Shown: positions 20,529-32,756 of the stretch, piece by piece
Layout: every line of letters starts with the position of its first letter
Numbering within the stretch: the first letter of the stretch is position 1
Source: Copromyces sp. CBS 386.78
Taxonomy: Eukaryota > Ascomycota > Sordariomycetes > Sordariales > Sordariaceae
Assembly: GCA_030685235.1 (NCBI GenBank)
Contig: MU839266.1
Coordinates: 1 to 61,311 of the forward strand
DNA: 61,311 nucleotides
Direction of reading: 5' to 3'
The notes under the pieces: model-generated
What the model saw: only the letters and a program-made list of their open reading frames with translations
The model's database searches: none
Told to the model about the DNA's origin: nothing
Translations under genes and position numbers: made by a program

Positions 20529-20836
20529 TATCACAGTACAAAGGCACAAGGTAGGTAAGAATATACGTAATTACACAAAGGAGTAAGAGGAAAGATTTAA
20601 AGGTACAATCCCAAACTAATTTTTATAGAAGCCAATTTAGGAAATTAGCTCTATAGCAATCTTATAAGTACTACAGAACTAGCATAACCTATATAACAAT
20701 AGCGATAATAAGGCTATCGTAGCCTTCTACGAAGGCTATAATAGCTTTATACTATACTTAGAACTATAGCCTAATCTTTAATTCCGATAATTACTAACTA
20801 CATATTCTAAACTATTATAAAACTAATCCTATAATA
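20529..20836 (-). repeat. Gypsy2 3' LTR, 308 bp
   Basis: It begins TATCACAGTACAAAGGC and ends CCTATAATA. It shares long landmarks with 38373-38680 (GGCTATCGTAGCCTTCTACGAAGGC-type stem near 20720-20745, GGTACAATCC) and has identical length. The partner differs mainly by C/T and G/A. Confidence 0.92.
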
Positions 20837-21337
20837 TTACCCCAAACTAAAAGAAACTATATAATTAACTAATAATATATAAAATAATCGAAATACCTAT
20901 TAATCGTTTAATCTACCCTATACAAGCCTCTATAACCGCTACTATTTTGCGCGGCGATTTCTTTAATCCTCTATACCCCGTATTTCCTACTAATACCGGC
21001 TAATCCGCTCCTAGCTCTTTTAATAACGGCTAGTCCGCTTTTAATTACCGGCCTATTATTATTTTACGCCGCTTTTCTATAATAATTTAGTCTAACGGCG
21101 CTAATTCGTCTAAATAATTCTTATAGAACTTCCGTACCGCTTCCGGGTATATTATAATATTAGCCCGTTTCTACTAATTTAATACGTATAATAATACTTA
21201 TAAAACGTAATATTCTTATTGTCCATTTTCTAAATTCTATTTACAACTGCCTATACCGTTAAAATCCTATTCGATAAAATCTTTCTTATTATCCGTTTAC
21301 TTTATAATTTTCCCCTAATTTACTTTTATATTCCTTT
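20837..21337 (-). pseudogene. Gypsy2 C-terminal relic with chromodomain-like segment
   Basis: On the minus strand a frame reads EYYVL*VLL near 21220-21195 and then ANIIIYPEAVRKFYKNYLDE near 21165-21105. This fits the second half of a chromodomain (YLVKWKGY...WEP..NL..A..L...F) in strongly mutated form. Afterwards come K/R-rich residues and stops. It is the continuation of the polyprotein cut at 28620 by Gypsy1. The chromodomain call is tentative. Confidence 0.5.
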
Positions 21338-21559
21338 TATTACAGGATTAGGCCTGTGATATGCCTACCCTGCATTGCCTCTTAGATGTGCTATGACTAT
21401 CGTTATGGTACGGTTACGTGTAGGGTTATGTGCGCGCACGGCCTAGCTTCCAAGGCTCTCGCCTATATAGCCAGTCCTCCGTATATATCCTTCCTTTCCT
21501 CTCCTTCGTATAATAACGTATATTTTACCCTACCCCTAATAGTACTTTACCCTGTAATA
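21338..21559 (+). repeat. Gypsy1 5' LTR, 222 bp
   Basis: It begins TATTACAGGATTAGGCC and ends CCCTGTAATA. It keeps a GC-rich core (GTGCGCGCACGGCCTAGC) and a pyrimidine block CCTTCCTTTCCTCTCC near 21500, also found in both solo LTRs. It is less RIP-mutated than the 3' LTR, which has TATTATAGGATTAAGC at the same place. Confidence 0.93.
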
Positions 21560-21845
21560 GTTTGTTGTGCCTACTATCGCGCTGCGTGCGCTTAAGGGAG
21601 ATAGATTTAGATCTGCGTTTCGTATAGAAATATTATTTAAATTGTATCTACGATTAAAGATTATAAGCGGACAAATAAAAATTCGGTCGTAAATATCGCA
21701 ATTCGAGCTAGGTAATATAATAGGCATTAATTAGCTTTATTTCTTTTTTCCCTTTTATATTTGTTAATTAAAACGGTTTATTTTAATAATAACTATATTT
21801 ATATTTATTTTAATAATTAATAATAGATTAGCTGCAGGTTATTAC

Positions 21846-23560
21846 CGATAATTTTATTATAGTAACCGTTATTAGCGCCCTTTAAACTACCGACCTTAAG
21901 AATTAAGTAATTTATAATACTCTAATTAAAATACTTATAAACTTTAATAATAATCCTAATATTCGCGCTCTATTATATTATTCTATAAATTACGCTTTTA
22001 CGCTTACGTCGGTCCCGGTATTCCGCGACGTTACCCTCGCTTATAACCGTTTCGTTTACAACGACGTAATTAAAGCTTATTTATACGTTTAGAGAGCCAA
22101 GGAGGACTTTACTGAATTTTATTAAGAGATCGATCGTTTGAATATTCGGAATATTAAATTCTAATAAAGGATTAACGAATTTAAATAATCTTTTAACAAT
22201 TTTAAAATTAATATTTTTAAATCTTTTTAGAAATAGAAAAATAAGTACGTTGGAATTATTAATAAAATTTACGCTTAATTAAAATAAATTTAAAAAATTA
22301 AAATACTTATCCTTATTATAGTAATTACGAACGTTAATAATAGCAGTTATAAAATAATATAGTTACATATATATATTATTCTATTCGATAGTAAAAGAAT
22401 TATTTTATTACAAAAAGCGGAGAAGTACTATTTTTAGCGTATAAAGGTTAAATTATATTAAATTAACGAATCGATTTACTTCGCTTCTAAATTTAAACGT
22501 TTTTCGTATATTATTAAATATTTTAAAGGCCCCTTTTTCGCAATTATTAAATCGGCGCTAACTAATATTTTCAAATATTTAACCGACGATATTAAATAGA
22601 AATAGAAGACTATTATAGATTTTTTTAAAGAATTCGATACTAAATATAATAATTCCGACCTTACTATTATTATTCGTTACGAACTAGACGATTTGAAGAT
22701 AATTAAAAATATACGTTAGGCCGTTTTCGAAGATTGTTTTACTATTTTTATTAATTAATATAATATAAATAATATTATAAAAATATACTTCCTTCGTAAT
22801 AAAATTATTAAGGCCGTCTATAATATTATTATTTACTAATACCTGCTTTCTACCGATAATAATTATAGTAAATAGCTCTAAATAACCCGCTTACTAATTT
22901 AGAACTATAAAAATAATATTTACCGCGAGAAATTCGCCAACCTATTTTATAAATTAATTTCCTCAAATAATTATAATATTATTTCGTCTGCGGAGCAACC
23001 TATTAATTAGGGTAGTAATATAATAGATTTTAATTCTATATCCGCTATTAATATTATTATACGTAGTATAATTTTGTAAGAGATTTTCGAATATTATATA
23101 AAAATAGGCGTGTATACCTATTGCAATCGTAAAAATTATTTTTTAACCGCTTACTATAACCGTATTAATTTTAATAAAGATCCCCCCGCTTCTACCTATA
23201 GTAATTGTAGTAGTCGTAGCGGTAAGGGTAGTAGTAGAAGCGGTAATAGGGGTGGTAATAATAATTCCGCTCCTCAATAGGGTTAGTACGGCTACGGCTA
23301 ATAGGATTACAATTAGTAGGGCTACAGCTAATAATATTAAATTAATACTATAAACGCTTAGGCGGCTAATAATAATAATAATACTATAGCGTTATAGTAT
23401 TAGTAGGCTTCCGTCCCCGCATATATCCCCAGTTTCGTCAGTCCTATTTAAAATAACGAAATTAATTATATTAATTAGTAGGGAAATGTATAGCCTTTAA
23501 ACTAAATTGCGATTAGAGGTAATTATTTATAAAATAAAGAAAGGAAAGTAATATTATTAT
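21846..23560 (+). pseudogene. Gypsy1 gag relic
   Basis: A single frame can be followed through RIP stops. The capsid region includes FRDVTLAYNRFVYNDVI near 22020-22070. The C-terminal zinc knuckle is at about 23113-23154: a C-X2-C-X4-H-X4-C motif in which only the second Cys is left, and the first Cys, the His and the last Cys codons are now TAT/TAC (Tyr). After it comes a Ser/Gly/Arg-rich then Gln/Asn-rich tail (about 23190-23420). Gag would package the element RNA. It is non-functional here. Confidence 0.8.
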
Positions 23561-23639
23561 ATAATTAAATATAATTAAAATTTATAGATCTTCTATAAAT
23601 AGCTGTTATAAATACCCTAATTTATTAAACCTGTTTATT

Positions 23640-26600
23640 TAATTATCCAACGGATTACATAAAATATATTATTTAAGCCTAATCGATAATAATTATACCG
23701 CCTTAAGGTTTATTAATAAACATTTCATTTATTATTACCGTCTCCCCTTTTTTAAATTTACAAACCTTAAAATCCTATATTTCGCCGACAGAAGTCCCGC
23801 TAAAGGTAATATTATTTATTTTCTAAAAATTACAATAAAGATAAATTATTATTACGAAATTATTAATTTATTTATTTTTAATTTAGCCGAAGATAATCCC
23901 GTTATTTTAGGCTATTTATAGCTAATTTACTACTTATTAAATATTTTATAGCCTTACAATTTATTATAGTTTACTATAGCCTACGAAAAACGTAGTTATC
24001 TCCTAAGGGGGATCCTTAGTAATAAGTAGGAAATTTTAATAGCGAATTTAATTACTTAATTTAATACGGCGAATTTAACGTTTAGGAAAGCTACGTACGA
24101 AGAGATCCTAAACGAGGGTAAGCCTAATATTAAGCCCTAAGCGGATATTTTATACTGTATTTCTATTTTTATAATTATAAGATGAGTAATTTGTTAATGG
24201 TTTAAATATTTCTACAATCGGATCGTTTACCGCTTAAAAATTTCCGTAATTAGTAAAATTTTAATAGGCCCCGAGTAAATTATTATATTTAATACTATCC
24301 TCTATAGCGTAATTCCCTTTCTTCTACTACGGATAGTCTCGGTACCTTACTAAGTAACTAGAAGATTCCGTATTATTATTGTAGATTATTAAGTCTAAGT
24401 CCGCCGCCTTTATATTTTAGTAGGTCCTATTAACCCTAATAATATTAAGGAGCTATCCGCCGCCGCCTTTAATTAGTTGGTACAAAAATATAACCTCTAA
24501 ATTATTCGTACTACGAGGGCTAATATAAATAAAGATATTAAATGTATATTAGAGGAAAATAAATTAGTAGAAAAGTATAATATTTTAAACCCGTCCGCTC
24601 TTAATAATAAGCTTACTTTAAAAATAATTAAAGAGGTTTTAATAAATAGAAGATAGAAGTATAAAAAGTTCTTCAGTAATAATTTCTATTATTAAATCGA
24701 CGGTTTAGTAAGTAAAGGTAATATAATTATTTTAAAGGCCGTTAAAATTTTTAACTCCGTTAAGATTAATAGTATAAATAACGATTTTCCTTAGTACGAG
24801 GAAGCTATCAATTAATATTTCGCTACTAACGGTATTACCTTACGTAAGGTTACTTTAAAAGATATTATAAAATTTTACGAAAAAGCTAATAAATTACTTA
24901 AAACGGACGTATAAATTTAAATTAAATTACTTCGATAATATTAGTATTATATAAATACTTTCCGTTAAAAGGGAGCCGAAACCCTTCCTTTATATTATTT
25001 TTACAATTTTAAAATTGAACTCCGCCTAGGAACTATACCCTTAGCCGCTCGCGGACGCCCTTTTAACCCTAATAAATTTAGCGTTATTAAAAAATAGATC
25101 GATAATATACTATAGAAGAAGTTTATCCGGCTATTATAATTAGAAGTATCCGCCCTAGTCCTTTTAATAAAGAAATTAAGTAGAGGAGTTTACGTTTGCG
25201 TAAATTACTACGGTATTAATAACGTTACCCTAAAGTTACGGTATTTACTACTATTAATTAAAGAAATTCTTAACGCTATTTATTATACTAAGATTTTTAT
25301 TAAATTCAACGTTATCGTTACTTTTAACCGTATCCGCGTAAAAGAAGGATACAAATAATTTATAGTTTTTATAATACGGTTTAATCTATTTAAATTATTA
25401 GTAGTTCTATTTAATTTATAAAACGCCCTTAGGGCTTTTTAAAACTATATTAATAATATTTTTTATAACGTTTTCGACGTCTATACGACTATTTATTTCG
25501 ATAATATCCTAATTTATTCCGATAATATTAAAAATTACGAACGGTATATTAACGACGTCTTTACCCGTTTGGTTAGAGTAAGTTTTAACGTTAATATTAA
25601 TAAATACGACTTTTATATAATACGAACGAAATATTTAGGCTTCATTATTATATTAGGAAATATCGAAATAAATTTAGAAAAGGTTAAAACTATTACTAAT
25701 TAAATAATTCCCTAATTTAAGAAGTCCTTATAATTTTTCTTATATTTCGTAAACTTCTACTATTATTTTATTAAAGATTTTTCGATAATAGCGGGGCCGT
25801 TATACGAATTTACGAAGAAAGATACTATATAGTTTTAGTCCGTTGCGTATAATTCTACTTTTAAAGCTTTAAAACGAATTTTTATTAACGGACCCGTATT
25901 AAAGATTTATAATTAATTTAAAAAAATAGTAATTAAAATAAACGCTTTTAATTGGGCTATAGGAGGTACCCTATCCTAATACGGAGATAATAGTATCCTC
26001 TACTTTATTACTTACTTTTTATTAAAATATATAGTTTAAGAATATAATTATAATATATACGATAAAGAATTATTCGCTATTATTAAAGCTTTTAAAGAGT
26101 AGAAGTTAGAATTCGAAGGTACTTAATAGCCCTTCGATATTTTAACCGATTATAAGAACTTTTAGACTTTTATAATTAATAAATAATTTATTTAGCGTTA
26201 TATAAAGTAGTTTTAATTCTTATTATAATTTAACTTTTTAATTAAATATACTTTAGGAATGTAAAACCTTTATTTTGATATTTTGAGTTGTATACCTAAT
26301 AACCGCCTTACTAATATTAACGATAATTATTTAATAGTTTGCTAGCGGGTACTTTTCGACCCTATATAATTCGAAAATAATTATTTAAACGACCCTTTAA
26401 ACTTCTTATTCTATTTAATAAACGACTACGATAATAAGTCTATTAATAATATTATTTTAAATAGTTACAAAACCTCTATTTTTTTTTAGGAAGTAGTTTC
26501 CTACTTCGCGGACCCCGTTTGTAGGCAATAGATTCCTAGTATTAAAAAAGTTTTTTATAAGGTATTTACGGAATATTAGGTAATTAGTAATAGCATTGCT

Positions 26601-28330
26601 AAATAGTATAATAAGGTTATTATCGACTTTTATAATAAAGAATTCTAATTCGTTTTAATTAATCGTTAATATAATTCCCCTAGCGCGGGGCACTTTAATT
26701 ATAATACGATTTATAATTTTCTTTAATATAATTTCTATTAGGAGGGGATAATTTATAATATTAGAATTTTCTATAAAGGTTATTTCCCTTACGCTAAAAC
26801 GAAGTTTTTAAAATAAGGATCCGCTAATTTATTTAAACCTTCTAAAATTTCGCTCGCCCTATAGAAAAATATTTTTATTAATTACGTTATTCCGCTACTT
26901 CTAAACGTTTATTTTAATTAAACTTTTAAATATATTACTATTGTCGTTAATTAATTAATTAAAATACGTTACTATATCCTAATAGTAATTCTAGAAACTA
27001 AAGAATTAATTAATTATTTTATTAATTAAATATACTACTTTTATAATTTATTAAATATAGTCCTTTTTAATTACGGTATATAATTTATTTTATATTTCTA
27101 AAATACTTTATATAAGCGGTTTACTATTATTCGTAAATTAACCTCCGTTTTCTACCATTAGATTAATATTTAAATTAAACGTATTAACGTAAAAATAAAA
27201 TAGTTCCTCCGTCTTTATATTAATTAAGCATAAATTAATTAGGCTAAATAGTTACCTTTCGCTAAATTTGTAAATAATAATACAATTTCCTTATTAATTA
27301 ATATTTTTCCCTTTTTCGCCAATTATAATTTTTATCTTCGAATAGGTATCAAATTACGTACCCTACTATATTTAAATTTATTACCCGCTTAATTAAAAGA
27401 ATATTATAAGGCTAACGAGCTAGCCGACCGTTTTTAAACGATTTAAGACTTTGTATTCTAATAGATAAGGCGTATTTAAGTATAGTACGAAGATAACGCT
27501 AACTGTTATTAAATTAATTCGCTTAAATATAAGGAGGGGGATTTAATATTCCTTAATACGATTAATTTTATTAATGGCCGATTGATATTAAAATTCTACC
27601 CCCGTTAGGAAGGACTATTTAAAGTTATACGAACGGAATTTTATATAGTATACTTCGCCCTACTTTCGAATATAAAATACACCCCTATTTTTTATATTTC
27701 GATAATTTAATTATAAATTGGTAGAAGCTTATTTAATTAAAATATTTTAACGGATATTAAGGTAAATAATAGTAGAATTATAATTTATATAAATAATTAT
27801 AAGGAATGTATTAAATAAGACTTCGAAAAGTTTATTAATTATATTTAATTGGGTAATAATACCTACTAATATTATTATATATAATAGAAACGCGATTATT
27901 AACCGATTTAGGAACCTAAAATTAACGTTATTAATTATAAGGAAATAATTCTACACTTTTATAAGGAGAATTCTAATAAGCTAGTACCTCCTAAAGTTTA
28001 ATAATAGCCCGAATATATTAACCCTACTCTAATACCTAAATTCGTATCCGCTCCCGAACCCCCCGAGTCCGCTCCTAAACTACTTAGACGGCGTTCCGTC
28101 CGCCTAGTACATTATAAGACTGCCGCCGTAATTAATATATCTACCCCGCTCCTAAACGGCGTTACGACCGTTCGTAAACCGACCGAACCGTTAAATAAGA
28201 AAGTAGAAGAATCTTTAGTATTATTATACAGGAAGATCCTACGAAGGTTATTAAATATTTGGGTAGGTAGGATACTGCCTATAGAGGTTATTAATTATAA
28301 TAAGATATTGAAGAAAATAGAGCTGTACGA
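23640..28330 (+). pseudogene. Gypsy1 pol relic: protease, RT, RNase H, integrase
   Basis: Protease region: ILYFADRSPAKG and NPVILGYL near 23780-23920. RT: NALRAF*NYINNIF near 25418-25460, the catalytic YFDNILIYS at 25494-25520 (second Asp changed to Asn), and KYLGFII near 25636. RNase H: FNWAIGGTLS and EYNYNIYDKELFAIIKAFKE (about 25950-26100), ILTDYKNF. Integrase: AGHFNYNTIYNF near 26690, ITIVVN*LIKIRYYI near 26935 (core Asp to Asn), VLFNYGIQF near 27065, I*IKRINVKIK near 27170, then AKFVNNN and FFANYNFYLRIG. Essentially one frame throughout, broken by about one stop per 15-20 codons at likely Gln/Trp positions. The C-terminal ~240 residues end near 28330 without a clear chromodomain. Confidence 0.9.
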
Positions 28331-28385
28331 GTGAAAATAGTTATTATTATATATATATATCTTTAAAGCTACTAGAGCTTCTTTT

Positions 28386-28397
28386 AAGGGGGGATAG
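28386..28397 (+). other. Gypsy1 polypurine tract
   Basis: AAGGGGGGATAG directly precedes the 3' LTR and would prime plus-strand DNA synthesis. The same GGRGGTAG-type junction occurs beside the 3' LTRs of Gypsy4, Gypsy5 and the TRIM-like element. Confidence 0.85.
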
Positions 28398-28619
28398 TAT
28401 TATAGGATTAAGCTTATAATATGCCCACCCTATATTACCTCTTAAATATACTATAACTATTATTATAGTACGGTTACGTGTAGGGTTATATGCGCGTACG
28501 GCCTGGCTTTTAGGGCTCTCGCTTATATAGCTAGTCCTCCGTATATATCCTTCCTTTCCTCTCTTTCGCACAATAATGTATATCTTACCCTACCCCCAAT
28601 AGTGCCTTACCCCGTAATA
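28398..28619 (+). repeat. Gypsy1 3' LTR, 222 bp
   Basis: Begins TATTATAGGATTAAGC and ends CCCCGTAATA; same length as 21338-21559. The differences are nearly all C-to-T or G-to-A in one copy or the other. Confidence 0.93.
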
Positions 28620-28624
28620 CCTTT

Positions 28625-31600
28625 TAATATATCTTTCCTAAAATTTTACTTTACTAATATAAAATATAGGACTATACTTTATATTAATTAAGAATTGAAG
28701 AATAATTATATAGCTACTAGCTTTTAAGACTTCGAATAGCCCTTTTTAAAGCGGAATTAATTTAATATATAATTTTCTAATTTTGAAGTTTTCCGTACTT
28801 AATAAAACCTTATCCCCGATTTTATATTACGGGGCGTCTAATTTCTTTTTATTAATATTATCTTCGTACCGCCTCTATACTTCCCTTACTTTAATTGTTA
28901 TATAATTTAAAATTATTTTAAATTAATTAATAATTTTAATAATTTTAAAATATTTATCCTATTAAATTTTTAATATTTCTAGGGGGTACGGCGTAGCGGG
29001 CTCAACCCCTATTTAAAAATGGAATCTATAATTAATAAAAAACGGCGAAATTCCCGTTATTTCTAAAACTAAATTATTAATAGCAAATTGCGCTATTAAT
29101 AATTAATCGACCCAATTGTCTTATACCTAATTAATAAAAATTCGTAAATATCTTTCTATTTCTATATTAATACGTTCCGTCTACCCGTTTATAATTAAAT
29201 AAAAAGCGGAAAAAAGTATAAAATTAATTTTTAACTTTATTAATAATATTTTCTAAAACTATAAAATAAATTAAAAACCCTAATCGGATATAATAATATT
29301 AAATAAACTATAAATATTATAAATTTATTCTATAAAATAGTCCGCCAATTCTTCTATAATCAACCTTACTATAAAAATAAAATATTGTATTTTTATTAAT
29401 TTATTAATAACTATTATAATATATCGGAATACCTATCCGTAGTATTTGTAAAATATTAATAATATAATGTAATCGATAGAAATATCCTTCTATAGACCGA
29501 AAAATACCGGTAATAATTTTAAAAACCTATATAGTACGTATTATAATAACTTCGTCTTTATATACGTTAAATAAGTTTTATAATAAGTCTTTACCGTATT
29601 ATATATCCTCGGCCAAAAGAAAAATTAGAAGAGAAGGCTATAAATTTTCTTCCTCCCTAAGTACCCCGCTCTTAGCATATTATAAATATAGCGGATTAAT
29701 TAGTAATAAACTTTAACGTTTTTAGAATTAAGGAAAACCGAACTATAATAATAACTCTAGCCCTATATAGTATAATATTCTATAAATGAAAGTTTTTTAA
29801 AATTCCCTTTAACCTCCTTTAATTATATTCTCCTTACTAAATCTATTAAATAGGCGAATACGTTTTAAAGAAGGGTTAATTTCTTATAAATTTCTGTTAT
29901 TAAATCGTTAATTAACGTTTTGTCTATAATTTCTAAATTGCAAAAGTAAATTATCCTAATGAAAACTTCTAAATCCCTCTTATCTTTTAAAGCGTAAAAA
30001 TTATTAACGAAAATATCTTTCTCTAATAAAACTTTATTCTTTATTAAGAAGTATTTATTGCCTTCGTATTTCGGAATATTCTCCGGTTTATAATTTAATA
30101 TATTAAAGTATATTTATAGCGAACTTAATTGGTACTAAATAATAAAGTTAAAATGGGAAAGAAATTATAATTACTTTATATATTATAATATTAATTATTT
30201 ATTAATTATAAACAACTTTAATCCTTTATAGTTTATTAAAATTTTAAACGGCTATTATATTCCTTCTAATTCTAATTTCCACTCCTCTAACGCTTTAATA
30301 ATAGCGAATAACTTTTTATTGTAAATATTGTAATTATATTCCGCTAACGAATATTATTAATTAAAGTAAACTACCGGTTATAATACCCTATCTTCGTTAT
30401 ATTAAAAGAGAATACCGCTGTAAACCCAATTTAAGATATCCGTCTTTATAATTATTTATTTAAACTAATTATAAATATATAATATTAATCCGTTAATAAA
30501 AATTCGTTTAAACGTATTAAAAGAATATTAATATTAATCCTCATATTTCCAATCCTTAATAATCTTCTTTATTAATTCGTATAATAATTCCGCTAAAATA
30601 AAAAAGTATTTAATAAATTACTAATAAAAATTAATAAATTTTAAAAAACGCTATAGCGCCCTCTTAATATTTAGAACTTCTTACGAAATAATTACTATTA
30701 CCTTTTTGAAATTTATTTTAATACTTTTAAGGGTAATAATAAACTTTAAATATTTAATTTATTTCGTATAGAAATTATATTTATTAATATTAATTTATAA
30801 GCCTATATTTATTATCCTCTATAAAACCTCGCTAATATATTTTATATAATCCTCTTTATTCTCCGAATAAACGAAGATATTATTAAAGTAAGTTATAACG
30901 TATATATTGAAGATATTATATAGGACGTTATTAATATAATTTTAAAATATCCCTAGTATTCCTTATAAATTAAATGGGTATATTAAAAATTCGAAAAGCC
31001 TAAAGCGGGTAATAAATATAATAAACTATTCGTAGCCCTCCTTTACCCGTATCCTATTAAATGTATTAATAATATCGAATTTAATAAAGATCTTCGCCTT
31101 ATAAATAGCGTTAAAAGTTTTTTTAATTAATAGAATTAAATACTATATTTTTAAAATAATATTATTAATACTATAATAATTAATATAAATATAGATTCCC
31201 CCGCCTAGCTTTTATACCAATAGGATAAACGAAGCGGCGGCGGATTAAAAAGGATAAATGAATTTCTTTTTAAAATTTTTATTAATTTACTTTTTAATAA
31301 TAATAATTTCGATAAGTAATATTGGTCTAAATTTAGTGTATAATAATTATTCTCTTAATTTAAATTCGGTTTTATAATTGTATAAATAATATAAGAGTAT
31401 TTTATCGATTAATATAAAAAGAAAAGCGTTGATATATAATTAATAATAATTTATTAATATCCCTTTTATTTCTTCCTTAATTTTCTAAAATTTATTTATT
31501 TTATTGAAGAACTTTTAAACGTCCTCCTCTATTACTTTTATTAAATAAATATAATAGATAATCTCTTTATAAAATAGTACGTCCTTAATTAAATCCCCTA

Positions 31601-32430
31601 TTAAAGTAATAAATTTAATAATTACCGCCGCCTCCTTTTCTATTTCAAATCCGTATTTATTAATTATATTATTAATAAAAGAATAGAAAGAACGTAGAAA
31701 ATCGTCTTTATACTTCTCCTTTTGCCTTTTAATAATATTTTCCGCAATTTTATATGTAAAATCTGTTTCTCGGAATTTTAAAATAGTAATTAATTTCTTT
31801 AATTGAATGTAATTAATAATATATAACTAAAATCGGTCCTTTTTGCAAATAAAATTGAAAATAACGGCGTTAAATTCCCTAATATTAATAAAATTTATAT
31901 TATCTTTAATATACTTACTTATCCGAATATTAGTACGGCGTATACCTATTAATATATATCTCCTATTAAATTTAATATATAATTCGTATAATATATCCCG
32001 TTTAATTAATATAAAAATAATAATAATACTTATAATACCCTATACCTTCGTATTTATATAATATATAATAAAAGCCTACAACGGAACTATTAATAGTACT
32101 TTAATAGGAGAATTGGAAGTCCGCTCCTCAAATCCCTTATCCTTAAATTAAGGAGCCCTAATAAATTAATCTTCAATTTCTTTATACTAGGCCGCCTCCT
32201 TATAGAAATAGCCCCTAAGGATATAAAGAAGAAAGGAAGGGAATTTAAAAGTATTCTAAAGAAGCGCCTTCTTATAAATATAGGCGGCTATAATAGAGAC
32301 GGGGCTAAAAAAGGTTCGGGGTATTTCCGTTTAATTATTAAGGAGCCCTATTAATAAATAACGGTCCTTATAATTTAAATAATTAAAATATATACTACCT
32401 TTCTTATAATTGATATATAATTTATAGAAT
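28625..32430 (-). pseudogene. Gypsy2 pol relic: RT, RNase H, integrase
   Basis: Read on the minus strand. The RT catalytic box is YFNNIFVYS at 30864-30890 within VITYFNNIFVYSENKEDY, both Asp codons mutated. RNase H: AEYNYNIYNKKLFAIIKALEEW at about 30345-30280, with the Trp codon preserved. Integrase: NG*TERINIEI near 29190-29160, the QTDGQTERVNQ block. The segment FEVLKA...YSPIFYISKVKF near 28735-28640 is the P-[FY]-x-V...HPVFHVSLL linker that follows integrase in this group. The frame is then cut by Gypsy1 and resumes at 21337. Confidence 0.87.
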
Positions 32431-32435
32431 TTTAT

Positions 32436-32756
32436 TTAAAAGAACCCTAAAATAATCGGGTATTTATTAAAGAAGTTGTAAATTAAAAAAATAATAATTT
32501 CTTTATAATAAATTATCCGTAACCTTCTTATTATTCTTTCGCTAATTATACCCTTAATATTCCTATTTATAAATATAAGCTTTTTAAAACGAAAAAGGCG
32601 GAAATAAAGAAGATTATACTTCGTAATAAAAAAAAAATTAATAAATACAAACGTAAAATATCTATTATTAATAAAAAAAATATAATAATCTTTATATATA
32701 CTAGTAATTACGTATGTAAATAATAAAATTAAATTTAAAATAGTATTATCTAACAA
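32436..32756 (-). pseudogene. Gypsy2 protease relic, 106-codon open stretch
   Basis: The stretch is open by chance survival inside the polyprotein. ISERIIRRLRI followed by YNFFNKYPIILGFF matches the retropepsin pattern (flap region, then ..PIILG.PWL) used to cleave gag-pol. The catalytic DS/TG triad position reads INRNIKG, so the active Asp is not recognisable. The first Met is probably not a true start. Confidence 0.65.

Larger units (their letters stand above)
21338..28619 (+). mobile_element. Gypsy1: complete Ty3/Gypsy element inside Gypsy2, TSD CCTTT
   Basis: Two 222-bp LTRs (21338-21559 and 28398-28619) are flanked by CCTTT (21333-21337 and 28620-28624). It is 7282 bp and uninterrupted, the only plus-strand LTR element with gag and pol both complete in the window. 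A polypurine tract AAGGGGGGATAG (28386-28397) abuts the 3' LTR. Gag is at about 21846-23560 and pol at 23640-28330. The LTR ends TATTA...GTAATA reflect TGTTA...GTAACA after RIP. The LTR is related to the solo LTRs at 8334 and 14383 and, in reverse complement, to the LTRs of Gypsy4 and Gypsy5. Confidence 0.95.

Noticed and set aside
21386..21595. 69-codon ORF in GC-rich sequence
   Set aside because: It lies in the Gypsy1 5' LTR and is not conserved in the 3' LTR.
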